Positions 16,222 through 25,378 of a stretch of 60,929 nucleotides of DNA are shown one piece after another. The stretch is taken from contig JARLGI010000115.1 of the NCBI GenBank assembly GCA_031296115.1, positions 1 through 60,929 of the forward strand, written 5' to 3'. The translations under genes and the position numbers were made by a program. Source of the stretch: Acidobacteriota bacterium (GTDB lineage: Bacteria > Acidobacteriota > Terriglobia > Terriglobales > Acidobacteriaceae). The notes beneath the pieces are model-generated. The model was not told the origin of the DNA. It ran no database searches and was given only the letters and a program-made list of their open reading frames with translations. Positions within the stretch are counted from its first letter, which is position 1. Every line of letters starts with the position of its first letter.

Positions 16222-17190
16222 TTATGTCCAGTAATAGTTTCGCACCCAGCGATGCCGCCGCAACCTCGCCAGCACTTGCGGGGGCAGCGGGCCGGCATCG
16301 GACGCCGCTGTATTGGCCGCCACATGCCTGGTGTTTCGCATACCCGGTATGACGGTAGAGACGGCAGGATGCGACAGGCAGAAGCGCAGCGCAATCTCCG
16401 GCAGTTGCTCGATGCTGATGCCCAGGTCGCGCACGATGGCCTGCACATGCCCCCAAACTTCTTTCTTGCGCTCGCCCGCGAAGTAGATGTTGCGGAAGTC
16501 GCCCTCCGGGAACTGCGTGTCGGGCCCGATCTTGCCGGTCAGGCTGCCTTCGTCAAAGGGGACCCGCACAATCACGCCGATGCCGTTTTTCTGGCAGTGG
16601 GGAAAGAGTTGGTCTTCCGGCGACTGATCGAAGGTGTTGTAGATGACCTGTACGGATTCAATCAGTCCGCTGTCCAGCGCCTTCAGTACGTTGGCCGGCT
16701 GGTGGTTCTGGATGGAGATGCCGACGAACCTGACCTTGCCGGACGACTTCATCTCGCGGACCGTCTCTTGCCATTCGGGATCGCCGGCCCAGTCGTCAAT
16801 CCAGGTGTGGAACTGGTAGACGTCAATGCTGTCGCGATTGAGATTTTTCAGACTCTGATCGAGACAGTCCAGCACGTATTTCTTGGGGAAGGTATTTCCC
16901 AGCGGAGCGCCCGGCCCTACAGACCACTTGCGGTCTTTTGGCGGCACCTTGCTGGCGATGACGATGTCTTTTGCGTCGGCAAAGCACTGGGCAATTAACC
17001 GCTCGCTGTGTCCCTCGCCGTAAGCCAGCGCAGAGTCGAAGAAGTTGACGCCGGCGCCACGCGCAACGCGCAACGATCGCAGCGACTCTTCATCCTCGGC
17101 CCCTACCCACAGGGCCTTGCCGATGCCCCAGGCGCCGTAGCCTACCTCGCTCACCTGCAATCCGGTTTTGCCAAATGGCCGATACCGCAT
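16222..17190 (-). CDS. Aldo/keto reductase
   Basis: A 322-residue TIM-barrel NADPH-dependent oxidoreductase. It opens with MRYRPFGKTGLQVSEVGYG, the usual first strand. The catalytic tetrad positions are visible: Asp and Tyr in FFDSALAYGEGHSE, Lys in IVIASKVPP and His in YQFHTWID. I start it at the ATG at 17190, preceded by AAGGAAGG; upstream codons in the same frame are poor. The substrate is unknown. The SelW-like gene follows after 12 bp, so the two are probably co-transcribed and may share a redox context. Confidence 0.92.
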   Translation of the reverse strand: MRYRPFGKTGLQVSEVGYGAWGIGKALWVGAEDEESLRSLRVARGAGVNFFDSALAYGEGHSERLIAQCFADAKDIVIASKVPPKDRKWSVGPGAPLGNTFPKKYVLDCLDQSLKNLNRDSIDVYQFHTWIDDWAGDPEWQETVREMKSSGKVRFVGISIQNHQPANVLKALDSGLIESVQVIYNTFDQSPEDQLFPHCQKNGIGVIVRVPFDEGSLTGKIGPDTQFPEGDFRNIYFAGERKKEVWGHVQAIVRDLGISIEQLPEIALRFCLSHPAVSTVIPGMRNTRHVAANTAASDAGPLPPQVLARLRRHRWVRNYYWT

Positions 17191-17201
17191 AAATGCCTTC
17201 C

Positions 17202-18305
17202 TTAGACTGTCGCGCGCTGGGCTTTCACTCCGCAGATGGCTGCTACCACCTCGATGGCCTGCGCGCACTGCTCACGGCTCACGTCGAGGTGCGTCACGAA
17301 TCGGATGTGTTCGGCTCCCACGCCGTTGGCCAGCACCTTGCGTTCGGCGAGTCTGCGTGAGATTTCGCCGGAATTCATGCCCGTGCCCGCGGTGTCGCAC
17401 ATCAGAATGTTGGTCTGCACCTTGGCAGGATCAATCTTGATGCCGGAAATCTGCGCCAGGGCCTCGGCGAGGAACCGTGCATTGGCATGGTCCTGATTTA
17501 GCTTTTGTGGACCCTGCTCCAGTGCAATCAGACCGGCGGCAGCAAGAATCCCAGCCTGTCTCATGCCGCCACCGAGGGCCTTGCGGTAAAGGCGGCCACG
17601 GTCCATCAACTCGGCACTGCCTACCAGCAGCGACCCCGCCGGCGCGCCGAGCCCCTTGGAGAGACAGAACATCACGGTGTCGGCCTTCGCGGTCAGTTCA
17701 GCCACCAGAATGCCCAGCGCGACGGACACGTTAAAGATACGCGCGCCATCGAGGTGAACCGGCAGCCCGGCGGCGTGGGCGTTGTCGCAGATCTCGGCGA
17801 AGACCTCCGGCGGCGTAATCGTGCCGCCCGCGAGGTTGTGCGTGTTCTCCAGCGATACCAGCCCGGTCTTCGCCGCGTGGTAACTCTTGCTCTTCAGCTT
17901 CGACTTAAGGTGTTGCCAGGTCAGGATGCCGTCCTCCGCCCAGACCGTCCGCGGGAGTACACCTGAGAAGTGCGCCATCATGGCCATCTCGTAGTTGAAG
18001 ACGTGGCCGCGTTCTTCGCAGATGACTTCCTGCCCGTGTTGCGTGTGCAGCTTGATGGCAATCTGGTTCCCCATGGTCCCACTGGGAACAAACAGGGCCG
18101 CCTCACGGCCAAAAATCTCGGCCGCCCGCTTCTCCAAACGATTGATGGTTGGGTCCTCGCCGTACACGTCGTCGCCGACCTCGGCCTCGAACATAGCACG
18201 CCGCATCTCGGGCGATGGCTTGGTGACGGTGTCACTGCGCAGATCAATGACACCGGCCGTGGCAGAACGCTGTTCGATTTCCGATTGCGGAACGGAGGTG
18301 TACAT
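17202..18305 (-). CDS. ltaE: Low-specificity L-threonine aldolase
   Basis: A 367-residue PLP enzyme of fold type I that cleaves threonine or allo-threonine to glycine and acetaldehyde. It contains DLRSDTVTKPS near the start, VGDDVYGEDPTINRLE, and the PLP-binding lysine in FCLSKGLGAPAGS. Length is about normal, with a 19-residue N-terminal extension before the conserved domain. It lies 11 bp upstream of the aldo/keto reductase, which suggests an operon. Confidence 0.92.
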   Translation of the reverse strand: MYTSVPQSEIEQRSATAGVIDLRSDTVTKPSPEMRRAMFEAEVGDDVYGEDPTINRLEKRAAEIFGREAALFVPSGTMGNQIAIKLHTQHGQEVICEERGHVFNYEMAMMAHFSGVLPRTVWAEDGILTWQHLKSKLKSKSYHAAKTGLVSLENTHNLAGGTITPPEVFAEICDNAHAAGLPVHLDGARIFNVSVALGILVAELTAKADTVMFCLSKGLGAPAGSLLVGSAELMDRGRLYRKALGGGMRQAGILAAAGLIALEQGPQKLNQDHANARFLAEALAQISGIKIDPAKVQTNILMCDTAGTGMNSGEISRRLAERKVLANGVGAEHIRFVTHLDVSREQCAQAIEVVAAICGVKAQRATV

Positions 18306-18354
18306 ACGGGAATCCTAACGGCTCTTAACTAACGGTTGAGTTTACCAGCCACAG

Positions 18355-18501
18355 TCACGGCTTGGGTTCTTCGGGGCTCGTCGGTTTGGCGCCGGGCTTG
18401 TTTGCGCGCCGGGCCTCGGCGTCCGCCTTCGCTTTTGCCGTCTTTTGCCTCATCTTTTCGGCGAACCTCTCCCGGGCGCGATCTTCCTGTGCTTGGCTCA
18501 T
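18355..18501 (-). CDS. Small charged hypothetical protein, 48 aa
   Basis: A short reading frame from the ATG at 18501 to TGA at 18355 encodes a helical, Arg/Lys/Ala/Glu-rich peptide (start MSQAQEDRARERFAEKMRQK) with a Pro-rich tail. I do not recognise it. It fits the space between hemW and ltaE on the same strand. There is no clear ribosome binding site, so it may be a chance open frame in GC-rich DNA. Confidence 0.4.
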   Translation of the reverse strand: MSQAQEDRARERFAEKMRQKTAKAKADAEARRANKPGAKPTSPEEPKP

Positions 18502-18543
18502 GGATTCAGTTTACTAGGAATTGCGACGCAGACCCGGCTTTCA

Positions 18544-19818
18544 TCAGATAGAAAAACCGCCGACCGCGGAAGAATTAGCGCCCCGCAGAAAGCTGCCGAA
18601 AACCTCGTTCGACAACAGACGTCCTTTGCCTGTCAGCCGCACCCGCTCAGAAGCTGCTTCCATCAGACCATTGGCAATCGCCTCGGCGATGACCGGGTGA
18701 CACTCCTCGACCGCTTCGCAGCCAAATTGTTGCGCCAGCGCAGCAAGCGAGATGCCGGCGTTCAACCGCAGCCCCAGGAAAAACGATTCCTCCAGCGCCG
18801 CCCGGGCGTCAACGAGGGTGCGCGAAGCCAGTAGTTGGTCCGAGCGCGCGGCCGGCGGATCGAGTTCGTTGCCCGCCGCTGAGTAGGCTTCCAGCGAAGC
18901 GGGAGTCGCGAAGCGCACGGCTTCGATGCCTCGCGATCTCAATTCGGTGTCGGCCGGCAGCATGGAATGCGCATCCAAGCCGAATCCCAGATAGGGCTGT
19001 CGCGTCCAGTACTTCCGGTTGTGCCGCGAATCGCGCAGCCCGATGCCGTGGGTCACCGCCCGCGCAAAGTTTGAAATCTCGTACTGCTTCACGCCTCCCT
19101 TCTCCAGCCGCTCACAGGCTACGAGATACAGGTCGGCAGTCAAGTCATCATCGGGGACGAAGTGGGCGTGATAACGGCTGCCACCGGCCAGCAGCTCGGT
19201 GCCTAGGCGCGAATCCTCATCCACTTCCAGCATGTACACGCTGACATGAGGCACACCGGTCGCCAGCGTTTCGCTCAGCGAGAATTCCCAGCTCTCGGAA
19301 GTTTGGTGCGGCAGGCCGGCAATCAGGTCAATACTGATGTTGCCGATACCCGCGGTCCGCAAGCGAGCGACGTCGTCCAACGTGATGGCCCGCGTGTGCA
19401 GACGGCCTACGGATGAGCACTCCTTGTCCGCGAACGACTGCACACCCAGGCTGACACGATTGACTCCGCAACGGAGAAGCGCTTCCAGAACATCGGGGGC
19501 GATGGTTCCCGGCGCGCATTCCACGGTGATTTCCGCGACGCTCTCGACCTCAACCTGCTCCCGCACCGCGTGAAATAGACGCTCCAGCTGATCGGGTGCC
19601 AGCACCGACGGCGTGCCTCCGCCGAGATAGATCGAGTCCACCCGCTTCTCCAGGCGACCGCCAAGTTCACGGGCAGTGCGGCTCGCAGCGGCAATCTCCG
19701 CGCAAACCTGTTCCACGTAACGGTCGAACAGCGCACGGGAAAACACACTTGAGGCGAAGTTGCAGAAGCTGCACTTCGTGCTGCAAAACGGCACCGAAAT
19801 GTAAATTCCCAGTGACAA
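18544..19818 (-). CDS. hemW: HemW-like radical SAM protein
   Basis: A 424-residue radical SAM protein of the HemN/HemW class. The iron-sulfur motif is CxxxCxxC at Cys12, Cys16 and Cys19 (CSTKCSFCNF), near the N-terminus as in HemW. It is followed by SIYLGGGTPSVL and the VSLGVQSF segment. HemW is now viewed as a haem chaperone rather than a coproporphyrinogen oxidase, so the older name should be avoided. The C-terminal HemN domain is present (GLRLNAGISL). It is transcribed away from fabF, and the 225-bp intergenic region carries heptad repeats. Confidence 0.9.
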   Translation of the reverse strand: MSLGIYISVPFCSTKCSFCNFASSVFSRALFDRYVEQVCAEIAAASRTARELGGRLEKRVDSIYLGGGTPSVLAPDQLERLFHAVREQVEVESVAEITVECAPGTIAPDVLEALLRCGVNRVSLGVQSFADKECSSVGRLHTRAITLDDVARLRTAGIGNISIDLIAGLPHQTSESWEFSLSETLATGVPHVSVYMLEVDEDSRLGTELLAGGSRYHAHFVPDDDLTADLYLVACERLEKGGVKQYEISNFARAVTHGIGLRDSRHNRKYWTRQPYLGFGLDAHSMLPADTELRSRGIEAVRFATPASLEAYSAAGNELDPPAARSDQLLASRTLVDARAALEESFFLGLRLNAGISLAALAQQFGCEAVEECHPVIAEAIANGLMEAASERVRLTGKGRLLSNEVFGSFLRGANSSAVGGFSI

Positions 19819-19870
19819 GCGGGTCGCGGAAACTGCTGCGCAAGTAATACAGTAGCAGGACTAGGATAAG

Positions 19871-20037
19871 CAGCTAGCAACTAGCGACTAGCGGTCAGCT
19901 TCTACCTGTTAGCATCTTAACTTTGGATCTTAGGGGCGCGGTGAATGTGGGTCGACGAACGATACGCCCCGAACAGTCGGTTAGCATGTCTTACATCGCT
20001 AATTGCTGGTTGCTAGTCGCTAGTTGCTGATTGCTTC
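19871..20037. repeat. Two heptad-repeat clusters between hemW and fabF
   Basis: Imperfect 7-bp units of the GCTAGTT/GCTAATT type occur at about 19871-19896 and in the other orientation at 19996-20037. The second cluster runs to within seven bases of the fabF start codon and occupies the place where a ribosome binding site would be expected. The clusters form a loose inverted pair around 19900-19995. I see no clear promoter between them. Confidence 0.85.
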
Positions 20038-20043
20038 TTTTCT

Positions 20044-21297
20044 ATGAAAAAACGCGTCGTCATCACCGGCATGGGCGTGGTCAGCCCGAACGGCATCGGC
20101 AACGAGGCCTTTTGCCGTGCCATCCTTGCCGGCACCAGCGGCGTGAAGCGCATCTCCAGCTTCGACCCCAGCGACCTGCCGGTGCAGATTGCCGGCGCGA
20201 TCCAGGGCTTTGACGAACTGGCCTGGGTGGATGCGCACGAGCGCAAGCACGTCTCCCGGGCCGTGCCTCTGGCGCTGGCCGCCTCGACCGAAGCGTTGCG
20301 CGAAGCGCGGATCGAGCCCACAAGACTTACACTGGACCAGCAGCGCGAAATCGGAGTCGCGCTGGGCTCGGGCGGCGGCGCGCAGGAATTCTCCGAGGAG
20401 CAGGTCCGCCTCTGGTTGCAAGGGAAGGTTAAGCAGGTCAGCCTGTTCTGCATTCCGAGCGGAACCATGGGGACGCTGTCCAGCGAGATCAGCATGCGCT
20501 TCGGCCTGCGCGGCATGAGCCACGTGATCACCACCGGCTGCACCTCTTCCACCGACGCCTTCGGCTACGCCCTGCGGCAGATTCAATTCGGGTTCCTCCC
20601 CATGCTGCTGGTGGGTGGTGTCGACGCCCCTATCGCACCCGGCATCATGAAGGGCTTCACGCTGATGCGCATCATGACACCATCGTGGAACCACGCGCCG
20701 GAGCGGGCTTCGCGGCCCTTCTCCGCTGATCGCGACGGCTTTGTGGTTGCCGAGGGGGCGTGGATGTTCTTCCTGGAAGAGTACGAGCACGCCCGCGCGC
20801 GCGGAGCAAACATTCTAGCCGAGGTCGCAGGCTACGGATCCACCTGCGAAGCGTTCCACCGCGTGCGTTTGCAGGAGTGCGGCGAAGAGCCGGCACGCGC
20901 CATCCAAATGGCGATGGCCGATGCTGGCATCGAGGCCGCTGATGTGGATTATGTCAACCTGCACGGCACTTCGACCCAACTCAATGACCGCATCGAGACG
21001 CGCGCCCTGAAGTTGGCCCTGGGCGACAAGGCTTACGCGACGCCAATGTCCAGCCTGAAGGCGCAGATCGGGCACCCGCAGGGCGCTTGTGGCGCGGCCG
21101 GCATCGCCGCCACCCTGGTGGCCATGCGCCACAAGCAAATTCCGCCGACGATCAACCTCGAGCAACCCGATCCCGACTGCGATCTCGATTATGTTCCCGA
21201 AGCAGGACGGCAGGCCGAAATCGAACACGCGATTTGCAACTGTATTGCCTTCGGATCGAAGAACTCTGCCCTGGTACTGCGCAAGGTGAGCGCGTAA
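20044..21297 (+). CDS. fabF: Beta-ketoacyl-ACP synthase II (FabF-like)
   Basis: A 417-residue condensing enzyme that elongates acyl-ACP with malonyl-ACP in fatty-acid synthesis. The Cys-His-His triad is intact: Cys166 in TTGCTSSTDAFG, one His in NLHGTSTQLND and one in IGHPQGACGAAG. It stands alone, without an ACP or other fab genes nearby, so a dedicated or secondary role (polyketide or aryl-polyene type) cannot be excluded. The start has no Shine-Dalgarno sequence; heptad repeats lie directly upstream. Confidence 0.88.
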   Translation: MKKRVVITGMGVVSPNGIGNEAFCRAILAGTSGVKRISSFDPSDLPVQIAGAIQGFDELAWVDAHERKHVSRAVPLALAASTEALREARIEPTRLTLDQQREIGVALGSGGGAQEFSEEQVRLWLQGKVKQVSLFCIPSGTMGTLSSEISMRFGLRGMSHVITTGCTSSTDAFGYALRQIQFGFLPMLLVGGVDAPIAPGIMKGFTLMRIMTPSWNHAPERASRPFSADRDGFVVAEGAWMFFLEEYEHARARGANILAEVAGYGSTCEAFHRVRLQECGEEPARAIQMAMADAGIEAADVDYVNLHGTSTQLNDRIETRALKLALGDKAYATPMSSLKAQIGHPQGACGAAGIAATLVAMRHKQIPPTINLEQPDPDCDLDYVPEAGRQAEIEHAICNCIAFGSKNSALVLRKVSA

Positions 21298-21318
21298 GCA
21301 ACCACGTTAGCAAGAAGA

Positions 21319-21340
21319 AAGGGAGGCCGAAGCCTCCCTT
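21319..21340. terminator. Hairpin between fabF and the convergent lipoprotein gene
   Basis: A perfect 9-bp stem AAGGGAGGC/GCCTCCCTT with a CGAA tetraloop lies between the two convergent stop codons. The stem ends are A- and T-rich in both directions (GAAGAAA before, TTGG after), so it could act as a bidirectional terminator although no long T-tract follows. Confidence 0.7.
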
Positions 21341-21360
21341 GGTTCATTTGCTGGAAGAGG

Positions 21361-22164
21361 TTACTGGTTCATCTGTCCCATGGCGTTCGGCGCCACGCGA
21401 TGCACGGTGATAGGGCTCGCCAACTTGAAGGTGACTACTGACTCCGCCGGAATCTCCAACTCCTTGTTTCCAGTGAACGCTGCACCCGCGGTACCCGCAC
21501 CAGCACCCACCACGCCGCCGATGAGAGCACCTTTTCCACCGCCCGCGATTCCGCCTATCAAGGCGCCGGCGCCGCCGCCGCCGCCGATCGCGACCGCGGT
21601 CCTCTTGCCCTTGCCCTTCACAGTCTGGGTATACGGCGAAGTCTCCACACTCATCGGTGCACCACCAACATTGATCGAGGCGACAGCGATGGTGAGCACG
21701 CCTTCGCCCTTAAACTTGCCTGGGGACCTCGAGGTAATCACGGTCCCGGTCACGCCCGCACCCGCGGTAATCGCAACCACGCCATGGACCGCAACCGCAT
21801 TGGCGAGAGAGCCCATGAAGGTCTCACCCTGGTTAGCCGTCTTGGTGGAAATGGTGCTGCCCATGCGGACCACGAGGTGGGTCCCGGCTGGCACGACCAG
21901 TGGTGGAGGTGGCGGAGGCGGCTCAGGAGCAGCCGCGGCCGGCGCCATTTGCTGCTGCTGTTGCTGAGCGGGCATTTGCGCACTGGAAGCCGCCGTCTGT
22001 TGACTCTGCTGATCGGCCGGTTGGCCCGCAGCAGGCTGATTAGGCGCCATTGACCCAACGGTTGCCGCTGGCGGACCTGGGGCAGGCTCCTTCTTGCTGC
22101 AGGCTAACAGGGTCATTGCAAGCATTGCGCTGAGCACGAGCGCTTGAATTCGAAGATGCATCAT
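21361..22164 (-). CDS. Glycine-zipper lipoprotein of unknown function
   Basis: About 267 residues. The N-terminus is a lipoprotein signal (AMLAMTLLACSKKE). A long low-complexity region of Ala, Pro and Gln follows, and then a beta-rich domain. Near the C-terminus is a glycine-zipper segment with repeated GGxxGALIGG units, as in 2TM/YMGG-type envelope proteins that span or pack against a membrane. GAGGAG lies upstream of two adjacent ATGs (22164 and 22161), either of which could be used. The protein is envelope-located by inference. The function is unknown. Confidence 0.8.
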   Translation of the reverse strand: MMHLRIQALVLSAMLAMTLLACSKKEPAPGPPAATVGSMAPNQPAAGQPADQQSQQTAASSAQMPAQQQQQQMAPAAAAPEPPPPPPPLVVPAGTHLVVRMGSTISTKTANQGETFMGSLANAVAVHGVVAITAGAGVTGTVITSRSPGKFKGEGVLTIAVASINVGGAPMSVETSPYTQTVKGKGKRTAVAIGGGGGAGALIGGIAGGGKGALIGGVVGAGAGTAGAAFTGNKELEIPAESVVTFKLASPITVHRVAPNAMGQMNQ

Positions 22165-22339
22165 CCTACTCCTCATAGTTACTACCCACATCCGGCCCGC
22201 CTTGCTGCCACAACGGAATTTGGCTCGACGCCCGCATCGGCGCGAAGGACTTCAACAAGCATATGAGTTACAGACGACCCGATATACGCAACGGCCGAAC
22301 TGAGGAAATTGTAACCCGTTTCTGGCTTGTCGAAGCGAC

Positions 22340-23710
22340 TCAGTCCGATTCAGCAACGCTCGCAATCCCTGGTGGCAGATCAGGCCCGCCGTCTTTACGC
22401 AGGGCAAAGTAGCCAACCGCGCCCGCAATCACCGACGCAGCCAGCACTGCGGTCTTGGCTTCCATCAAATGGGCGGCATCGTCGAACGCCAGGGAACTGA
22501 TAAAAATGGAAACGGTGAAACCGATTCCGGCCAGCACGCCGACGGCGCTTATCTGTCGCCAGGTTACCCCATTCGGAAGCTGTGCCAGACCCCAGCGGAC
22601 GGCAACTTTGGACAGCACAACAATACCCAGCGGCTTACCGATGACTAGACCCAGCAGGATTCCCCATGCGACGCGGCTGGTCAGCAAGCTTCCCCAAACG
22701 CCGCTGGTGAAGGTCACCCCCGCATTGGACAGCGCGAACAGGGGCAGGACAATGAATGAAACCCAGTCGTTCAGCAGGCGTGTCAGCCGCTCTGCCGAGG
22801 ATTCAGTGCTCTGCACAGCCAGTTCGAGGGAGCCCAGCAAGCTCTTGGCGCCCTTCAAGTCCCCGCCCGCCATCGCATCACGGAACCGAACTGCGGTTTG
22901 GCTGGCGATCTCGCGAAACTCTTCTAAAGACAAAGGTGCCGTGGTCGGAACCACGAACCCCAGAATCACGCCTGCGATGGTGGCATGAATGCCCGATCGC
23001 AAAATCGCGATCCAGAAACCGACTCCCAGAACGAAGTAAAGGACGGGCTGTGAGATGCCCAGCTTCAAACAAGCCACGACCAGGCCGAGCAGAACCAGAC
23101 CTGTAATCAGCGCTGCCACATCCAGCGAGCCACTGTAAAAGATGGCGATCACCGCGATGGCGCCAATGTCGTCAGCGATGGCCAGCGTCAACAGAAAAAT
23201 CTTCAACTCCTGGGGAATGCCTTTTACCATGCCGAGCACGCCGAGCGAGAAGGCAATATCGGTGGCCATGGGGATGCCCCAGCCGTGTTGCCCTTCGTGT
23301 CCATGGTTCAGCAGCACATACACCAGCGCGGGAGCAATCATGCCACCCAGCGCGGCGACGATGGGCAACGCTGCCCGCTTCATGTCGGCCAGTTCGCCAT
23401 GCACGATCTCGTGCTTGATCTCCATCCCCACCAGGAAGAAAAAGATGGCCATCAGCGCGTCGTTGATCCAGGCGTGCACCGGTAATTGCAGCCGGCTCAG
23501 CGACAACTCCATCTCCCATACATAGTGGTACGACTCGTGCCAGGGCGAGTTGGCCCATACCAGCGCCGCGACGGCGGCTGCCAGCAGAAAAATGCTGCTG
23601 ATCCCCTGAATGTGAATGAATTGCTGAATCGGCAGGACCACCGCGCGTGTGACCAGCGACTCGCGCAGCTTGACCTGTAGTGCTCCGAGTGTCCGCGGCG
23701 GAATTCCCAT
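22340..23710 (-). CDS. nhaA: Na+/H+ antiporter NhaA
   Basis: A 456-residue inner-membrane antiporter that exports sodium in exchange for protons. The two essential aspartates are in TLAIADDIGAIAV and the conserved Asp of TM4 is in MATDIAFSLGVLG. MEIKHEIVHGEL, at the TM2-cytoplasm boundary, is also typical. It is about 65 residues longer than the E. coli protein because of an N-terminal extension and an acidic/hydrophilic loop near residues 255-310. It shows no operon partner; marC is divergent. Confidence 0.95.
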   Translation of the reverse strand: MGIPPRTLGALQVKLRESLVTRAVVLPIQQFIHIQGISSIFLLAAAVAALVWANSPWHESYHYVWEMELSLSRLQLPVHAWINDALMAIFFFLVGMEIKHEIVHGELADMKRAALPIVAALGGMIAPALVYVLLNHGHEGQHGWGIPMATDIAFSLGVLGMVKGIPQELKIFLLTLAIADDIGAIAVIAIFYSGSLDVAALITGLVLLGLVVACLKLGISQPVLYFVLGVGFWIAILRSGIHATIAGVILGFVVPTTAPLSLEEFREIASQTAVRFRDAMAGGDLKGAKSLLGSLELAVQSTESSAERLTRLLNDWVSFIVLPLFALSNAGVTFTSGVWGSLLTSRVAWGILLGLVIGKPLGIVVLSKVAVRWGLAQLPNGVTWRQISAVGVLAGIGFTVSIFISSLAFDDAAHLMEAKTAVLAASVIAGAVGYFALRKDGGPDLPPGIASVAESD

Positions 23711-23850
23711 AACTCACCGGCAGAAGGGCTGCCCGGCGGCGCCTTCCGTCCTATTCAACCCGTAACACGACCGCGCGGTCAACGGGGAGAATATCACCCC
23801 ACCACAGCTCCTACAGAATCAGCCAGCCATGCGCTATGCTGGTCACTCGG

Positions 23851-24519
23851 ATGAATGCCATCGTCAAGAATGTGCTGCTGGTTTTCGCCGCGCTGCTGCC
23901 CATCGTGAACCCTTTGGGTCTGGCGCCTATCTTCGCGGAAATGACGATGGACTACGACCAGGCCACCCGCCGAACGGTTGCGTTGCGGGTTGCGGTGAAC
24001 GGCATGGTCCTGCTGGTTGCCTCGATCTTCATCGGAGGCTACATTCTGGAATTCTTCGGAGTGAGCCTGGCTGCGGTGCAGATTGGAGGCGGCCTGGTGG
24101 TCACCGTGGCGGGTTGGCGCATCCTAAATCGCAAGGGCGACCTGCCCGACCGCAAGGCCGAGTCCCAGCCGAGCAACGAGGAAATCCTGTCGCAGGCCTT
24201 CTATCCGTTGACGATGCCGCTCACGGTCGGGCCAGGCTCTATCGCCGTTGCCGTCACCCTGGGCAGCAACCTGCATGAGGAGACGCACTTCAAACTCATC
24301 GTAGGCGCACTGTCAGCCCTGATTGGAATCGTGCTGATCGGGCTCAGCATTTACCTGTGTTACGCCTATGCCGACCGTTTGGAGCGCCTGCTTGGCGCCA
24401 ACGGCACCAGCATCGTGATCCGCCTTTCCGCGTTCATCCTGGTGTGCATCGGCATCCAGATCATGTTCAACGGCCTGGAAGACTTCTACCACTACCTGCT
24501 GACGGCGCCGAAGACCTAG
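23851..24519 (+). CDS. MarC family integral membrane protein
   Basis: A 222-residue membrane protein with six predicted hydrophobic segments. The N-terminal [14 protein letters not shown] motif (NP-type, as in MarC) and the second-half repeat [17 protein letters not shown] are the internally repeated family signatures. The function is unknown; early links to multiple antibiotic resistance were not upheld. The ATG at 23851 starts directly before the first membrane segment, and an ATG at 23836 is also possible. Its stop shares the palindrome CTAG with the stop of convergent thiG. Confidence 0.85.
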   Translation: MNAIVKNVLLVFAALLPIVNPLGLAPIFAEMTMDYDQATRRTVALRVAVNGMVLLVASIFIGGYILEFFGVSLAAVQIGGGLVVTVAGWRILNRKGDLPDRKAESQPSNEEILSQAFYPLTMPLTVGPGSIAVAVTLGSNLHEETHFKLIVGALSALIGIVLIGLSIYLCYAYADRLERLLGANGTSIVIRLSAFILVCIGIQIMFNGLEDFYHYLLTAPKT

Positions 24520-25286
24520 CGCACCACGCCTTCCAGCGGCGAGCTCGCCGTCGCGTAAAGCTTCCGCGGCATGCGTCCTGCAAGAAATGCCAGCCGCCCG
24601 GCGGCCACGGCGTTCTTCATCGCCTCGGCCATCAGCACCGGGTCCTGTGCTCCAGCGATTCCGGTGTTCATCAGCACGCCGTCCACGCCCAGCTCCATGG
24701 CAATGGTCGCGTCTGAAGCCGTCCCCACGCCAGCGTCCACGATCAGCGGAACGTCGGTAATCATCTCGCGCAGAATGCGGATGCTGGCCTGGTTCTGGAT
24801 CCCCAAACCGCTGCCGATGGGTGCGCCCAGAGGCATAACGGCGCTGGCACCGGCATCAATTAGACGCTTTGCAACCACGATATCATCAGATGTATAGGGC
24901 AGAACAGTAAAGCCTTCCTTTACTAATACGCGGGTCGCCTCGATCGTCGCCTGCACGTCGGGAAAAAGCGTTTGCTGGTCGCCAATGACTTCGATCTTCA
25001 CCCAGTCCGACAGGCCGACTTCCCGGCCCAACCGTGCGGTGCGGATGGCCTCGTCAGCCGTATAGCAGCCGGCGGTGTTCGGCAGCAGAAAATACTTCTG
25101 CGGATCAATGAAGTCGAGCAGCGATTCTTTGCTGCGGTCGAGATTGACCCGCCGCACGGCGACCGTGACCATCTCCGCGCCGCTAGCCGCGATGGCGCGG
25201 GCGGTCTCCTGCCCCGATTTGTACTTCCCTGTCCCGACGATGAGCCGCGAGCGAAACTGCCTGCCTACAATGATGAGAGAGTCCAC
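24516..25286 (-). CDS. thiG: Thiazole synthase ThiG
   Basis: A 256-residue TIM-barrel enzyme that builds the thiazole phosphate of thiamine from DXP, dehydroglycine and ThiS thiocarboxylate. The Schiff-base lysine is in [20 protein letters not shown] and [11 protein letters not shown] are the phosphate-binding and barrel motifs of the family. It overlaps the convergent marC gene by 4 bp. Its sulfur carrier thiS is 19 kb away in this window and the other thi genes are not seen. Confidence 0.95.
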   Translation of the reverse strand: MDSLIIVGRQFRSRLIVGTGKYKSGQETARAIAASGAEMVTVAVRRVNLDRSKESLLDFIDPQKYFLLPNTAGCYTADEAIRTARLGREVGLSDWVKIEVIGDQQTLFPDVQATIEATRVLVKEGFTVLPYTSDDIVVAKRLIDAGASAVMPLGAPIGSGLGIQNQASIRILREMITDVPLIVDAGVGTASDATIAMELGVDGVLMNTGIAGAQDPVLMAEAMKNAVAAGRLAFLAGRMPRKLYATASSPLEGVVR

Positions 25287-25378
25287 ACCGTTATTGTAAC
25301 GGGAGCCGACGGAGCGGCGTGTGACTTAGGTCACCGCAGGATGTCGCTGGCGCAACCCGGTCGTTACTCAAGGATGAG

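Noticed and set aside
16033-16998. A 321-codon plus-strand frame over the SelW-like gene and aldo/keto reductase
   Set aside because: It is the complement of two genes with clear family signatures and Shine-Dalgarno sequences on the minus strand.
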